Position numbers and translations under genes: made by a program. This document shows positions 6,318-16,164 of a stretch of DNA of 34,513 nt, piece after piece. The stretch's first letter is position 1, and every line of letters starts with the position of its first letter. Source of the DNA: a virus; IMG/VR virus record IMGVR_UViG_3300032315_000148, positions 1 to 34,513 of that record, one strand, 5' to 3'. Under the pieces are notes generated by a model. That model did not search any database, was not told the origin of the DNA, and saw nothing but the letters and a program-made list of their open reading frames with translations.

Positions 6318-6723
6318 AGACGTTAAATCAGAATGGGCATTAGTCGTTATTCATTGGCGTGATGCTTTTGATGGCGAGAACGGCTGGACAGACTTAGACA
6401 AGTACACACCAGAAGACACAACAGTTGTTACTGTTGGCTGGCTTGTGCCAGACATGCTTGCCAACTACGTGACCGTAGTAAACTCATACTTCCCTGATGA
6501 AGTTGAAGACCCAAAAACAGTTGGTATGCCAATTCACATTCCGATAGGAATGGTTATCAAAACAGTCACGCTACATCAGCCAACTGTTTCTATTCCTGAT
6601 TCGTCGGAGTCTCCTCAGGAATCACCAAGTTCGCAAAAGCCTGCTTTACCTTCTCAGGGCTATCCGCCATTTCTGGAGAAATCTCAAAGTGGAGCCAGTC
6701 CCCACTTCCACCGCCATGAATAG
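6307..6723 (+). CDS. conserved phage protein with W-rich beta domain, overlapping late gene
   Basis: 138 residues from ATG 6307. The N-terminal 95 residues, with EWALVVIHWRDAFDGENGW, VVTVGWLVPDM, NYVTVVNSYFPDE and HIPIGMVIKTVTL, resemble a small beta-rich family common in actinobacteriophages (a 'WxD...VGWLV...IPxGMV' pattern) of unknown function. From about residue 96 the sequence turns into a Ser/Pro/Gln-rich tail. That tail is coded by DNA which, on the other strand, encodes the end of the M15 peptidase (overlap 6590-6723). So the domain is complete before the overlap, and the tail may be a by-product of a missing stop. It is the last gene of the rightward unit. Confidence 0.75.
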   Translation: MKTKDVKSEWALVVIHWRDAFDGENGWTDLDKYTPEDTTVVTVGWLVPDMLANYVTVVNSYFPDEVEDPKTVGMPIHIPIGMVIKTVTLHQPTVSIPDSSESPQESPSSQKPALPSQGYPPFLEKSQSGASPHFHRHE

Positions 6724-7105
6724 TTTCCTTCTTGTAGTTCAACCAAGCATTGCGGTCACACATCCAAGCACGACCATGTGGCTTGACGATGTAATCAAAA
6801 ATTGCTTCAACGCCTAACGCATCAGCGTTGGCAACAATAATCTTCAACACACGTAGTGCTTCCATACGACCGTTCTTGATGCCCTTCTTTGGTGGCATGT
6901 GACGGTATGACAAGTCAACTGCTCGCCCCGTTGCGTGGACGCTGAGCGACTCCTTGCCCCTCATTGGTCTAACACCCCAGTCACCGTTGTTCCAGAGCGC
7001 ACCATTACTCAACTTGATTACTTCGTCAATGAACACTTTCATGCCCGGACGAAGACTCTTTGCTGCACCATCTTTGTTTCCCGTGTACGGTCTACCCTTT
7101 TTCAT
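6590..7105 (-). CDS. peptidase M15-like peptidoglycan hydrolase (endolysin candidate)
   Basis: 171 residues. The zinc-site signature of the M15/D-Ala-D-Ala carboxypeptidase fold is clear: SVHATGRAVDLS gives H57 and D64 (H-x6-D), and GDWLHFEIS near 135-143 gives the second histidine, H139. The WGVRPMRGKESLS segment before it is also typical. Such enzymes cut peptide cross-links in bacterial wall. There is no signal peptide, so export would need a holin, or the enzyme could be virion-borne. Its start overlaps the end of the 3020-residue gene (ATGA), making it the last gene of the leftward unit. The 3' end overlaps the opposite-strand gene. A lysin at the end of the morphogenesis operon is usual, although the likely holins lie more than 20 kb upstream in the same unit. 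Confidence 0.88.
   Translation of the reverse strand: MKKGRPYTGNKDGAAKSLRPGMKVFIDEVIKLSNGALWNNGDWGVRPMRGKESLSVHATGRAVDLSYRHMPPKKGIKNGRMEALRVLKIIVANADALGVEAIFDYIVKPHGRAWMCDRNAWLNYKKETIHGGGSGDWLHFEISPEMADSPEKVKQAFANLVIPEETPTNQE
6592..6622. repeat. inverted repeat at the convergent gene ends
   Basis: ATTCCTGA at 6592-6599 is repeated inverted as TCAGGAAT at 6615-6622, with a small GGAG/CTCC stem inside the loop. It straddles the stop of the leftward peptidase and lies where opposing transcripts meet. No T run follows on either strand, so calling it a terminator would be weak. Confidence 0.35.
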
Positions 7106-10100
7106 TCAATGTTCCCAATCGCTTTCTGTTCGTTCATGAACGCTTCAAGAGACTTCTTAAGGCGTGTTAGTTCTGATGCTTTCATCTGCGGAGTCACTTG
7201 CTTCACTGGAGCACCAACGTATCCAAGCCATTGATTACCAGTTCCCCTCTGTTGATATGTCTCTGTTGAAGGAACAAGTCGCTCAAGTGTTCCAAGAGTT
7301 GGCGCTATGCTCCTAACTCCGTAGAAGAATTTATCGTTGATAAATTTCTCACCCTTAGCATTTGTTGTTCCCATCCCCAAGGCTTGTGCTAGTGGTTGAA
7401 GCACAGAACCAAATCCACCCTCTACTTGCACAGGCGTTGACGAGAATGGTCTATTTGAATACAACTGCCTGTTGCCCATCAACTCAATTGGAACTCGTAT
7501 CGCTGGGTTCACGTTTGACATGAGTCGTGCTGGGTCAGAGAACTCATTTAGAGTTGCACCAATTCTGTTGAACCCAAGGTCTGGGTTCGCATACAAGTCT
7601 TTACCGAATGGCAACTTGAATGCACCAAGTTCCTTGAAGTAGTTAGGCACAATATCGCCTTCTTTATCATCACGCAAGTTGCGGACAATCGAGTTGTAGA
7701 TTGCGTAAGGCTTAGGGTTCATCCACATGTTCTGTATGTGCAATGGCAAGTTGCGTGAAGTCCACATCCAGAACGGAATGACCTGACGCAAAGCCTTGTC
7801 AACAGTTGACACATCTTGGTAGTCAACAAAGAATCGCTTTGTGCGAGCCGCAGCCATACCAACATCAAACCCTTGCATACTTGCGTCATATCCAAAGATG
7901 AATCGTGCATGGTCGTCTGCAAACTGACCAAACTTCTGACTTGCCTTAAGAATCTTGAGATTCCACCATTGGTCTCCGTTGCGTATTTCATTCAATGTAT
8001 CTGAATACACACCACCACCAGATGCTGCTGTTGACATGCGTGCCACGTTTGCGTGGACACGCTGTGCCTCTGGAAGTTCCTGCAAGAACTGTTCCCAAGT
8101 CTTATTAGCACCCTGAGCCTCTGTCCACTTGCGTGACACGATAAGACCTTCCTTGAGGAACTCACCACGCCCACCGCCAAAGAACAACATCATTCCGTTT
8201 GATATTGCGTTGCGAACATGGAATCCGGGTGACGCAGTTGCATAAGCCTTGAAGAACTTGGTGTATGAACCAAGGAAGTTAGACAACGCACGAACAGAGT
8301 CTGGTTCAATTAGTCTGTGTGCGTTCTGGAATATTTCTGCAATCTCAGGTGTAACCTGAAGATTCTGGTATGGGCCACCAAGACGAACCCAACCCTCTTT
8401 GAGAATCTCATCAATTCTTACACCACTCAAAACTTCTGCTGGAACATTTCCTCTACGTGCGGCTAGCACAAGTTCGTTCTGACCTGCGCCACGAGCAATC
8501 ATTGCTTCAAGACCACGAGCATAAGCCAAGTCTCTTTGTGCATCAGAAAGACCTGCAAGCAATGTCTGGTGTTCAATCAACTGCTCTGCACGCTGAGTCA
8601 TAATGACCTGCATGTTCTTTTCCATCTTCATGTTCTTCATACCAGAAAGTACTGGTAAAAGTTCAGCGGTAATCATGTCAACTTCATTGACCCAAGTCAT
8701 ATCCTGCGGATTGACTTTCTTCCTAATCAAAGTCTCACGAACACGTGCAGAAATTGCATTCAACTTATCCAGTCGCTGTTGAGCAGCATCAATGTACTGC
8801 AAAGTCCAATACCTCTGTGCAGCATTTTCATCATAAAGAATCTGAGCCTTGTTCCATGCTTCAGCCTTTTTAGCAACAACGTCATCTGCAGTCTGAACTT
8901 TCTTCGTGACCTTAGCGTCAATGTCGGCAAGTTTCTTTTGAGCCAGTTGAAGTGCATCAAACTGTTCTCGCTCAAACATAAGAACAGAAAGCATTTCTTC
9001 AAACTGTCTGTAACGTGGTGACTTCTCGCCAAACTCTTTCCTGATAGCACCAAGTGCTTCTTTGAGTTGAGGATTCGATTGAATAATAGGTTGCAACTTC
9101 GCATGGCGAAGATTGAACGACAAGTCATCAAGTTGAGTTGGCAAATCAGCAATAGTTGTCTCTACAATTTCAGTTGACTGACTTGCTGTTGCAGGTGCAT
9201 TCAACTTATCCAAGTCTGCAGTTGTTGCTGCAATCTTCTCATCAATAGCGGCCAAGTCGTTCTGCAAAGAAATAATGCTCTCAGCATCCTGCTGACTCAT
9301 CTTCTTGAATCTTGGCTGTCCATCTGGCGTGAACATAACACGACCAGTTTCATCACGCAAATACTGAGCAACAGTTGCAGTCTGAAGTTGTTCCTCAAGA
9401 GCATTCTTAGTCTCACGCAAAGGAGCAATCTGGTCTTTAAGAACCTGACGCTGAGAATTACGCTCAACAGTTGACTGGGCTTGTGCCAGTCGTTGTTCAG
9501 CAGTAGCAGTCTCATACGGAATCTTTGCAACCTTGTCACCAACAACTGGTCGTATATCACCAAGCAAACCTTCAACACGACGAATTGTGTCTTTTGTTCT
9601 TTCATTGAGACTATAAGCAAGACGTGCATCATCAGCGGCCTGTTGATACTGAACAGCCTGCTCAAGTTTCATTCTGGTGTTCTTGTAATACTCAGTGAAC
9701 TGAGCAGCAGAAACTTCACCCTTAGCCTTGGCTAGTTCGCTAACAATCTTTCCCTCTTCACTTGCACCAAAGCGTGCTCGCACAACCTGCGAGCGTGCTT
9801 TAGCAACCTCTTCACCACGATGAACAATCTGCCAACGCTGAACCAAAGCATCAGCAATCTTTGACGGGTTCTGTGATGCACTATCCGACAAACCAAGAGC
9901 CTTACCAAGTTCTGGTGTCAACTGTTCAATAAGTGAATTGAACTTTGATTCAGCATTAGCACGTGCAGAAATGATTGCAATCTGTCTCTGTCTTGAAGCA
10001 ATCTGTGCTTCAACCTGTATGCCTGCCTCTTTTTGAGCCTTTGTCAAATTGCGTGCAGTTGTAGGCAACTTCAATTCAAGTTTCTTTATTTCTGCTCGAA

Positions 10101-13100
10101 GTTGAGGAACAGTCTTTACGTCAACAGGTCGTTCAAATATCTCAGAAATCTTCTTGTTGATTGCTTCAATCTGTGCATCAATCTTGGCAACTTTTTGCTT
10201 ATCAACTTTTCTAACAAGAGCCTTACCTTGAGGGACAACAGGCTTCAACTTTTCAAGTTTTGCAATCTGGTCTTCAAGTTGACGAATAGTTTGTTCTTCC
10301 GCTATCTGCGGTGGCAAAAATAATGAATGCCATTCCTGTTCAGTAAACGACAAGGGTCTGCCGTTGTGCGTGAATGCAAACTGACTAGGCCCATAACCCG
10401 GAACGCTATTACCCCAAGGCAATCTAATAAACATTTCTGGTTTGGCTTCTTGCACAATTCCACCAGTACCATACGAGGCTGCTTCTGACACAGCCTTTTC
10501 ATCTGGAACTCTAATCCAAGTCTTGCCGGGGTCATATGAATTTCCAGAACGAACAAGTGCGTTCTGCAACGCAATTGAATCTTTAGAACCAATTCCTTCT
10601 GAAACCATGTTCCCACTCTGGATTGGCTTCAACGTCGTGAATGCTTCACCTCTTGAATACTTTTCAATTGCATCTTGAAGTTGAATTGTGTTTCCATTTT
10701 CGTCAATGAAGATGAATGAGCCAGTACCACGATTACGTGCATCCAATGCTTCTTTGAAGTTAACAACATCCATTTGATAAACTTCATGTTGCAATCCTCT
10801 AGGTGCACGTGAAAAACCACCACCAGAAATTATTGCTTCTCCAGTTGGGGACAATGTGACAGTTGAGTTACCCATTTGCTGAAAATGCCTGTCAAGCAAG
10901 TTTGTATCAATGTTTGATGTAATTGGATTACCAGCAACATCAACAGCACCCGGTCGTGCTTCGTTCCAAATGAAATCCTTAGGGCGAGAGAACGGGTCTA
11001 ATACAAACTCACCAGCCTGATTCTGCAACATGTGCAAGTCACTACCAGAAAGTTTTCGAGCAATATCAAAAAACTGTTTACGCTTCTGAGCAACTGGAAG
11101 CAAAGGATTTGCTTCCAAACGTGCAACAGTAGCCTTTAGGTTTCTGTAATCACGAATCATCTGTCTTACATCTTCTGGGAACTTAGCCCAGATTGACGGG
11201 TCAGCATCTGCGTACATCAAGGCAATACCACGTTTACCAGCGTTCTGCCATGTAGTTACAGTTGGTTCCAACTCATACATTGTTCGCAGATTCTCTGCAA
11301 CAGCCTGCATCTGCTCAAGCGTCATCGTTCCGTCTCGCACAGCCTGAGCATTTACATCAGCAAGTTTTGCTGCTTGCAACAACTCAGCATCTTGCGCTAT
11401 TGACGCACGCAACTCCTTGGCAAGTTGTTCTGCTTGGTCTGCATAAGCAAGTGGACCCCATACCCCTGCACCACCCTTGCCAGCAGAACGGTCAAGACCC
11501 GGAACAATTTCTGAACCAACAATTCTTGCTGTATCAATCTCTGGGTCAATCAAGTTCAAAAGAGTGCTAATTCTTTCTTGGCTTGCAGCAAGAGTCTTAC
11601 CAGCATAAGAAGTTTCAAATGGAACTTCCTTGATTCTTGCAGCCTGTCGGATTTCACGACCAATAGTTGCAATATCAAACTTCATTGGGTCTGCTACAGC
11701 GTTGTATTCAAACGTACCACCAAGCAACTCACCAAAGAATATTCGAACCTTTGTGCGAGACGAAGATGCTTTGATTGCATCAGAGAACAACCCAGCAAAA
11801 CCATATGACAATCCACCACCAACACGACCTCTAACAGTTCGTGATGCGGTCTTTACACCAAATTCAATACCAGCCTTTTGTGCTGCTTCTTTTGAAGCGG
11901 CACGTTCTTTCTTTAGTCGGTCGGTAATTTCGTCCCATTCTTTTTTCAGCATCTCAAGTTCTCTGCCAAACTTTTCTGCTGGAGTAAGTGTTTCAACAAA
12001 GTTGCCAGTTATCTCAGGGCGAATCATTTGAACTTTTCTACCCTCAGCAGAGTATGGCAACTCGTTTTCAAACCTGTTGGTAATTCTTCCAATTACCTGA
12101 CCTTGCTCTGTTCTAGCAAGAGCATCAGCAACTGGTGAAACCTCATCATCAAGAATCTTTCTTATCTGATTGTAAAGTTTTTCAGCAGAAAGGTTCTGCG
12201 ACCTAGAAGCAATCTTTGCCAACTGCTCTTCTGTTGATGCAACACGCTGAACACGCATTGCACCCATCGCATCCCTCGTTGCGTCAATTGTTTCCACAAC
12301 CGCACCTGTGCTAGCCCTTGGTCCAGCACTTCTACCAGTCTCCATAGCAGCACGACCGCTACGTGTACCAGTCTGTGCTGTCGTATCAATGATGCCAAGC
12401 ATTTCTTGCATACGACTAATAATCTCTTGGCTTCGTGGGTTCTGAGCATGAAGTCGTGAAATTTCTTTCATGCCACTACGGTTCAAAATCAAATCAAAGT
12501 CTGGGAAGAATCTGCGTACTGAATCTCCATTCTCAGAGTTGAGCAACTTGACCATTTGCTCACGTAGTATCGCCCATTGCTCTCCAGCAGTTCCGGCTTG
12601 CACAACAGTCTGAACTTCACGAAGAAGTTCCACCACTCCACTAAACTCACGAGAGAATTGTTTTGCTCCAGCAACCTGCTGACGAGCAACCTCATGAAAC
12701 ACACGTTGCCAAACACCAGCGTCAACAATTGTTCCAAGCGGTGCCATTGCAGATGCAAGCCTCTTGAAGTGCATGTTTGTTTCAGATATGAGATAGTAAG
12801 ACAACGCACGGTCTGAGTATTCACGTGTCAGTTCTTGATAACTTCCATATCTTTGTAATTTGTTGTATGCAGTTTTTTCACCACCAGAAAGCCTCATGCC
12901 GGCAGTCTTTATTTTGTCCTGCAATTCTTTTTGACGTGTTTGTAAATCAACAATTTCTTTACCCAAACTGTCATACTTCTGAACGTCATATGCACGCTCA
13001 ACAGAACCTAATCCACGTGCGTTGTTCTGTCTCCATTGTGTCAGTTGATTGATTGTTTCTTGGAACTGTTCATAAGTTGCACCAGTTGAATATTGTTCAT

Positions 13101-16100
13101 CCAAAAGATTTGCAATATCTGCTTCACCAGCAGCAGTCAAATCCAATATGAACTCGTCAATGTCTCGCTGAGACATTTGTCCAGTTTTTCCAAGCCATGC
13201 AAGTTCGTAGTTTGACTGAACCATTTCAAGTTGAAGCGTTGACATAACATCAGCACCAGCCATGTTTGCACGTTCAATTATGCTCTCGTTAATTTTTGTG
13301 CTTACTTCACTCAATTCAGTAACAAGGTCGTCAACAATAACAATATCGTCATCAGACAATCCAACTGCGATTCTTTGCAACACATCATTCATTCGACCAA
13401 CTTCTTCGTTCAAATCACGAAGTCCAGCAAGTCGTCGTACTATGGCGTTATCCACATTACCTGCAACCAAATCTTTAGCAAGTTCTGGGTTAGCCCTCAA
13501 GTCACGCAAAATCAACCACGTGACTGCTTCCTGCATATCAAGAAGATTGTCACCAGTTGTTGTTGAACGAATCAAACGATTCCTAACTTCTTCAAGAGTA
13601 AGTTTCTCAAGTGCACTCTTCTTGATTACATTGCTTGGGTCAAGAAGTTGCTGTACTGCTTGAGCCTCTGGGTTTAGTGCAGCAGCCCTAGTACCCCACC
13701 ACTCACCAACAGTCTTGCCAAGATAGAAACTTGGTTGTCCACCTTTTCTGCTCTTTGACATTGGAAGTGCTTCCATTTTTTCTTTGATGGAACGACGCAA
13801 ACCTTCTGAAATATCAAACGAATCAAGAACTCGTTCAGGGAAGTCAACACCTGCTTGACCAGTAATTGCATCATCTAACGCATTGTAGAAGTCACCAATG
13901 TCGTTGCCAAATGCTTTAGCAACGCTGTAGGACTCAGCAATAGTTCTGAGTTCCCTTCTCAGTAACTCAACTTCTTTTTTGACTTGAGCAATTCTTTCTG
14001 CCCTATCAATACCGGTAATTGCATTGAGCCTGTCAACTGGCTTGAGTCCAGTTGTTAAACCTTCAACATAAGGTCGTGAAATCTCATTTATTTTTCCACT
14101 ATTAAATGACTCAAGCAAATCTCCCGGAAGGGCATTCAATCGTTCGCTGATTGCCTGAAACCTTCCCTCAATCTGTGCAACCAAATCTTGTGCCATTCCA
14201 AGTTCGCCATAAGCCAAATAACGTGCCTCATAAGCCTTACCAAGTGCTGCAACAAGTTGATTATGTAATTCCAAAATCTTCTGTTCATTTGCTGCAAGAA
14301 TATCGTCTGTGACGAGATTCTTTGAAACGTTATCCAATTCCTTTACACCAGCCTCTGTGGCTTGTGCCAGTATTGAATCAATGTTTTCAAGTGTTGTATC
14401 AAGAACAGCAGTAATCTCTGCATCTGAGGCTTGCACAGCGTTGAGACGGTCGGAGACCGTTGATACAAACTTTGCCATAACATCTGGGTCATAAGAGATT
14501 TCGGTCTTGATGTAATCCATCAAATCTGGATTACGCAAAAGATGTTGCATAAATGCAGCAGAACCCATTTGCTCTGAATAGTGAGTTCCATACTTTGCAA
14601 GAACTCTCTTTGCATCTGTTTCAAACAGGTCAAAGCCTAATTTCTTTTTAGCAATTGCATTTAGTTTTGCAACAGTCAAATCTTCTTTGGCAAGAGTTAC
14701 ACCAAAGAACTCCATTCCAGCACGAATGTTTCGTGACCTAAACGAACTTGCAGGGTTTGTTATGTCAATAGACATAAACTTCAAAATGTCTGCAACCCAA
14801 GGATTTGAGGTATCTCGAATGTGCTTGATGCCTTGGTCGCTAAGCATGTGTGGGAAGTACTCTTCAATTTTACCCAACTTGTAGTTAGGGTCAATTGCTT
14901 TCATTGTTTTATCAATTTCATCGTGCATGTTAGAAAGAGTCTGCCTGATTTCATCAGCCAGTTTTCTTTCAGCAGCAGGTGCACCATTCAAACGCTCAAG
15001 ACTTGGATTCTCCAACAACTCGTGAACAGTCTTGCCAAAGTTTTCCATCTCCGGATTCTTGAACAATGGGTCTAGTTTTCTGTTAGCAATATCAAGTGCT
15101 ATGTTGAAACCAATACGACGTTCTTCTTCTCCAGCAAGCAGTTGCAACGAACGACGTGAGTCAACTGCTTTACCACGTGCCAAATCAATACGTGACTGTC
15201 TAATAATCTTTGGGTCAATCTGTCCAACAGCATCAATACCCATTGGTGTAAAGGCTTCCTGAATCTTGCCACCAATACGAGTGTTAACAAATCCCATTCG
15301 AGATTTAATAATGCCACGCTCAACCAAGTCAGCAATTGGGCCAGAGCCAGCAATCTTTACCTGACCACCAAACAAATAGAAAGCAGGCTTTGCTGAACGA
15401 AGACCAGTCTCCATCGCAATCTGCTGTGGAACAGCACGAACACCTCTTGCCGCAACATCACCAATTGTGCGAGCAATCTCTTGGTCTGTGTATTTGATTC
15501 CACCTTCTACAAGGTTTGATGCAAGCATTCGTTTCTCAACGAATCTTGCAAGAGCCTCCCGTGATGAACGACCAGCAATACGTGAAGCACCACCAGCAAC
15601 TAACTGACGAGTAGCCTGCTTACCAATAACCTCTACACCTTCAAGTGCAAGTTTGCCCGGAACGTTTGTACCAAGTGACAAATATGTAATTGGGTCTAAA
15701 GCAATGTCTCCAACAAGACCAATGATTCTTCCCTTCCAACCACTAATTGGGAATGCTGTACCAAACCCATAAGCAGGGTCTTTAGCCTGCTGAATAAAGT
15801 CACCAAATCTTGCACGAGTCTCAGGGTTGCTGTCCATTGCATCAGCGAGTTCTCGCACACCAGAGATGGCTGCACGACGACCAGTATCCAAAACAATCAA
15901 AGGTTTCAATACATTTCCAACAATTGGATTGCTGAAAATCTTTTGTGCAGTATTTAACTGTGGCTTGCCAGCAGCAATCTCTTGGATTCTATTCCTAAGG
16001 TTGGGTGCACTAGCAATTGAGTTAAGACGGTAGTCATTAAAACCCAACTGAGCCTTTGACAACGTTGTGCTAGCCGTTGTAGCCATTGGTGCTGTCGGCA

Positions 16101-16164
16101 AAGGTTTTGCCGCAGCAATACTCTTCAATTGGTCAAGGAATTGTTGATTTGGGTCAACAGCCAT
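7102..16164 (-). CDS. giant (3020 aa) virion-associated / internal virion protein
   Basis: This single frame fills 26 percent of the window. After a Gln/Ala-rich start, residues 100-160 form a membrane-like or helical block (IVLDTGRRAAISGVRELA ... GDIALDPITYLSLGTN). Long coiled-coil, Gln/Glu/Lys/Ala-rich segments fill most of the rest. A more globular beta-rich region lies at about 1800-1950 (SQFAFTHNGRPLSFTEQEW). A conserved-looking block at about 2640-2800 has ASPGFHVRNAISNGM and later IPFWMWTSRNLPLHIQ. Those two blocks recall very large phage proteins of the polyvalent or MuF-associated type and T7-like internal core proteins. It shares a base with the previous stop and follows three genes that look like internal virion proteins, so an ejected or tail-inner protein is likely. 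No lysozyme or protease site was recognised. Confidence 0.85.
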   Translation of the reverse strand: MAVDPNQQFLDQLKSIAAAKPLPTAPMATTASTTLSKAQLGFNDYRLNSIASAPNLRNRIQEIAAGKPQLNTAQKIFSNPIVGNVLKPLIVLDTGRRAAISGVRELADAMDSNPETRARFGDFIQQAKDPAYGFGTAFPISGWKGRIIGLVGDIALDPITYLSLGTNVPGKLALEGVEVIGKQATRQLVAGGASRIAGRSSREALARFVEKRMLASNLVEGGIKYTDQEIARTIGDVAARGVRAVPQQIAMETGLRSAKPAFYLFGGQVKIAGSGPIADLVERGIIKSRMGFVNTRIGGKIQEAFTPMGIDAVGQIDPKIIRQSRIDLARGKAVDSRRSLQLLAGEEERRIGFNIALDIANRKLDPLFKNPEMENFGKTVHELLENPSLERLNGAPAAERKLADEIRQTLSNMHDEIDKTMKAIDPNYKLGKIEEYFPHMLSDQGIKHIRDTSNPWVADILKFMSIDITNPASSFRSRNIRAGMEFFGVTLAKEDLTVAKLNAIAKKKLGFDLFETDAKRVLAKYGTHYSEQMGSAAFMQHLLRNPDLMDYIKTEISYDPDVMAKFVSTVSDRLNAVQASDAEITAVLDTTLENIDSILAQATEAGVKELDNVSKNLVTDDILAANEQKILELHNQLVAALGKAYEARYLAYGELGMAQDLVAQIEGRFQAISERLNALPGDLLESFNSGKINEISRPYVEGLTTGLKPVDRLNAITGIDRAERIAQVKKEVELLRRELRTIAESYSVAKAFGNDIGDFYNALDDAITGQAGVDFPERVLDSFDISEGLRRSIKEKMEALPMSKSRKGGQPSFYLGKTVGEWWGTRAAALNPEAQAVQQLLDPSNVIKKSALEKLTLEEVRNRLIRSTTTGDNLLDMQEAVTWLILRDLRANPELAKDLVAGNVDNAIVRRLAGLRDLNEEVGRMNDVLQRIAVGLSDDDIVIVDDLVTELSEVSTKINESIIERANMAGADVMSTLQLEMVQSNYELAWLGKTGQMSQRDIDEFILDLTAAGEADIANLLDEQYSTGATYEQFQETINQLTQWRQNNARGLGSVERAYDVQKYDSLGKEIVDLQTRQKELQDKIKTAGMRLSGGEKTAYNKLQRYGSYQELTREYSDRALSYYLISETNMHFKRLASAMAPLGTIVDAGVWQRVFHEVARQQVAGAKQFSREFSGVVELLREVQTVVQAGTAGEQWAILREQMVKLLNSENGDSVRRFFPDFDLILNRSGMKEISRLHAQNPRSQEIISRMQEMLGIIDTTAQTGTRSGRAAMETGRSAGPRASTGAVVETIDATRDAMGAMRVQRVASTEEQLAKIASRSQNLSAEKLYNQIRKILDDEVSPVADALARTEQGQVIGRITNRFENELPYSAEGRKVQMIRPEITGNFVETLTPAEKFGRELEMLKKEWDEITDRLKKERAASKEAAQKAGIEFGVKTASRTVRGRVGGGLSYGFAGLFSDAIKASSSRTKVRIFFGELLGGTFEYNAVADPMKFDIATIGREIRQAARIKEVPFETSYAGKTLAASQERISTLLNLIDPEIDTARIVGSEIVPGLDRSAGKGGAGVWGPLAYADQAEQLAKELRASIAQDAELLQAAKLADVNAQAVRDGTMTLEQMQAVAENLRTMYELEPTVTTWQNAGKRGIALMYADADPSIWAKFPEDVRQMIRDYRNLKATVARLEANPLLPVAQKRKQFFDIARKLSGSDLHMLQNQAGEFVLDPFSRPKDFIWNEARPGAVDVAGNPITSNIDTNLLDRHFQQMGNSTVTLSPTGEAIISGGGFSRAPRGLQHEVYQMDVVNFKEALDARNRGTGSFIFIDENGNTIQLQDAIEKYSRGEAFTTLKPIQSGNMVSEGIGSKDSIALQNALVRSGNSYDPGKTWIRVPDEKAVSEAASYGTGGIVQEAKPEMFIRLPWGNSVPGYGPSQFAFTHNGRPLSFTEQEWHSLFLPPQIAEEQTIRQLEDQIAKLEKLKPVVPQGKALVRKVDKQKVAKIDAQIEAINKKISEIFERPVDVKTVPQLRAEIKKLELKLPTTARNLTKAQKEAGIQVEAQIASRQRQIAIISARANAESKFNSLIEQLTPELGKALGLSDSASQNPSKIADALVQRWQIVHRGEEVAKARSQVVRARFGASEEGKIVSELAKAKGEVSAAQFTEYYKNTRMKLEQAVQYQQAADDARLAYSLNERTKDTIRRVEGLLGDIRPVVGDKVAKIPYETATAEQRLAQAQSTVERNSQRQVLKDQIAPLRETKNALEEQLQTATVAQYLRDETGRVMFTPDGQPRFKKMSQQDAESIISLQNDLAAIDEKIAATTADLDKLNAPATASQSTEIVETTIADLPTQLDDLSFNLRHAKLQPIIQSNPQLKEALGAIRKEFGEKSPRYRQFEEMLSVLMFEREQFDALQLAQKKLADIDAKVTKKVQTADDVVAKKAEAWNKAQILYDENAAQRYWTLQYIDAAQQRLDKLNAISARVRETLIRKKVNPQDMTWVNEVDMITAELLPVLSGMKNMKMEKNMQVIMTQRAEQLIEHQTLLAGLSDAQRDLAYARGLEAMIARGAGQNELVLAARRGNVPAEVLSGVRIDEILKEGWVRLGGPYQNLQVTPEIAEIFQNAHRLIEPDSVRALSNFLGSYTKFFKAYATASPGFHVRNAISNGMMLFFGGGRGEFLKEGLIVSRKWTEAQGANKTWEQFLQELPEAQRVHANVARMSTAASGGGVYSDTLNEIRNGDQWWNLKILKASQKFGQFADDHARFIFGYDASMQGFDVGMAAARTKRFFVDYQDVSTVDKALRQVIPFWMWTSRNLPLHIQNMWMNPKPYAIYNSIVRNLRDDKEGDIVPNYFKELGAFKLPFGKDLYANPDLGFNRIGATLNEFSDPARLMSNVNPAIRVPIELMGNRQLYSNRPFSSTPVQVEGGFGSVLQPLAQALGMGTTNAKGEKFINDKFFYGVRSIAPTLGTLERLVPSTETYQQRGTGNQWLGYVGAPVKQVTPQMKASELTRLKKSLEAFMNEQKAIGNIE

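Noticed and set aside
11262-13663. Several plus-strand frames of 60-130 codons inside the giant gene
   Set aside because: They are antisense to a continuous 3020-codon frame, have Ser/Thr/Cys-rich unnatural composition and no ribosome sites, so they are shadows.
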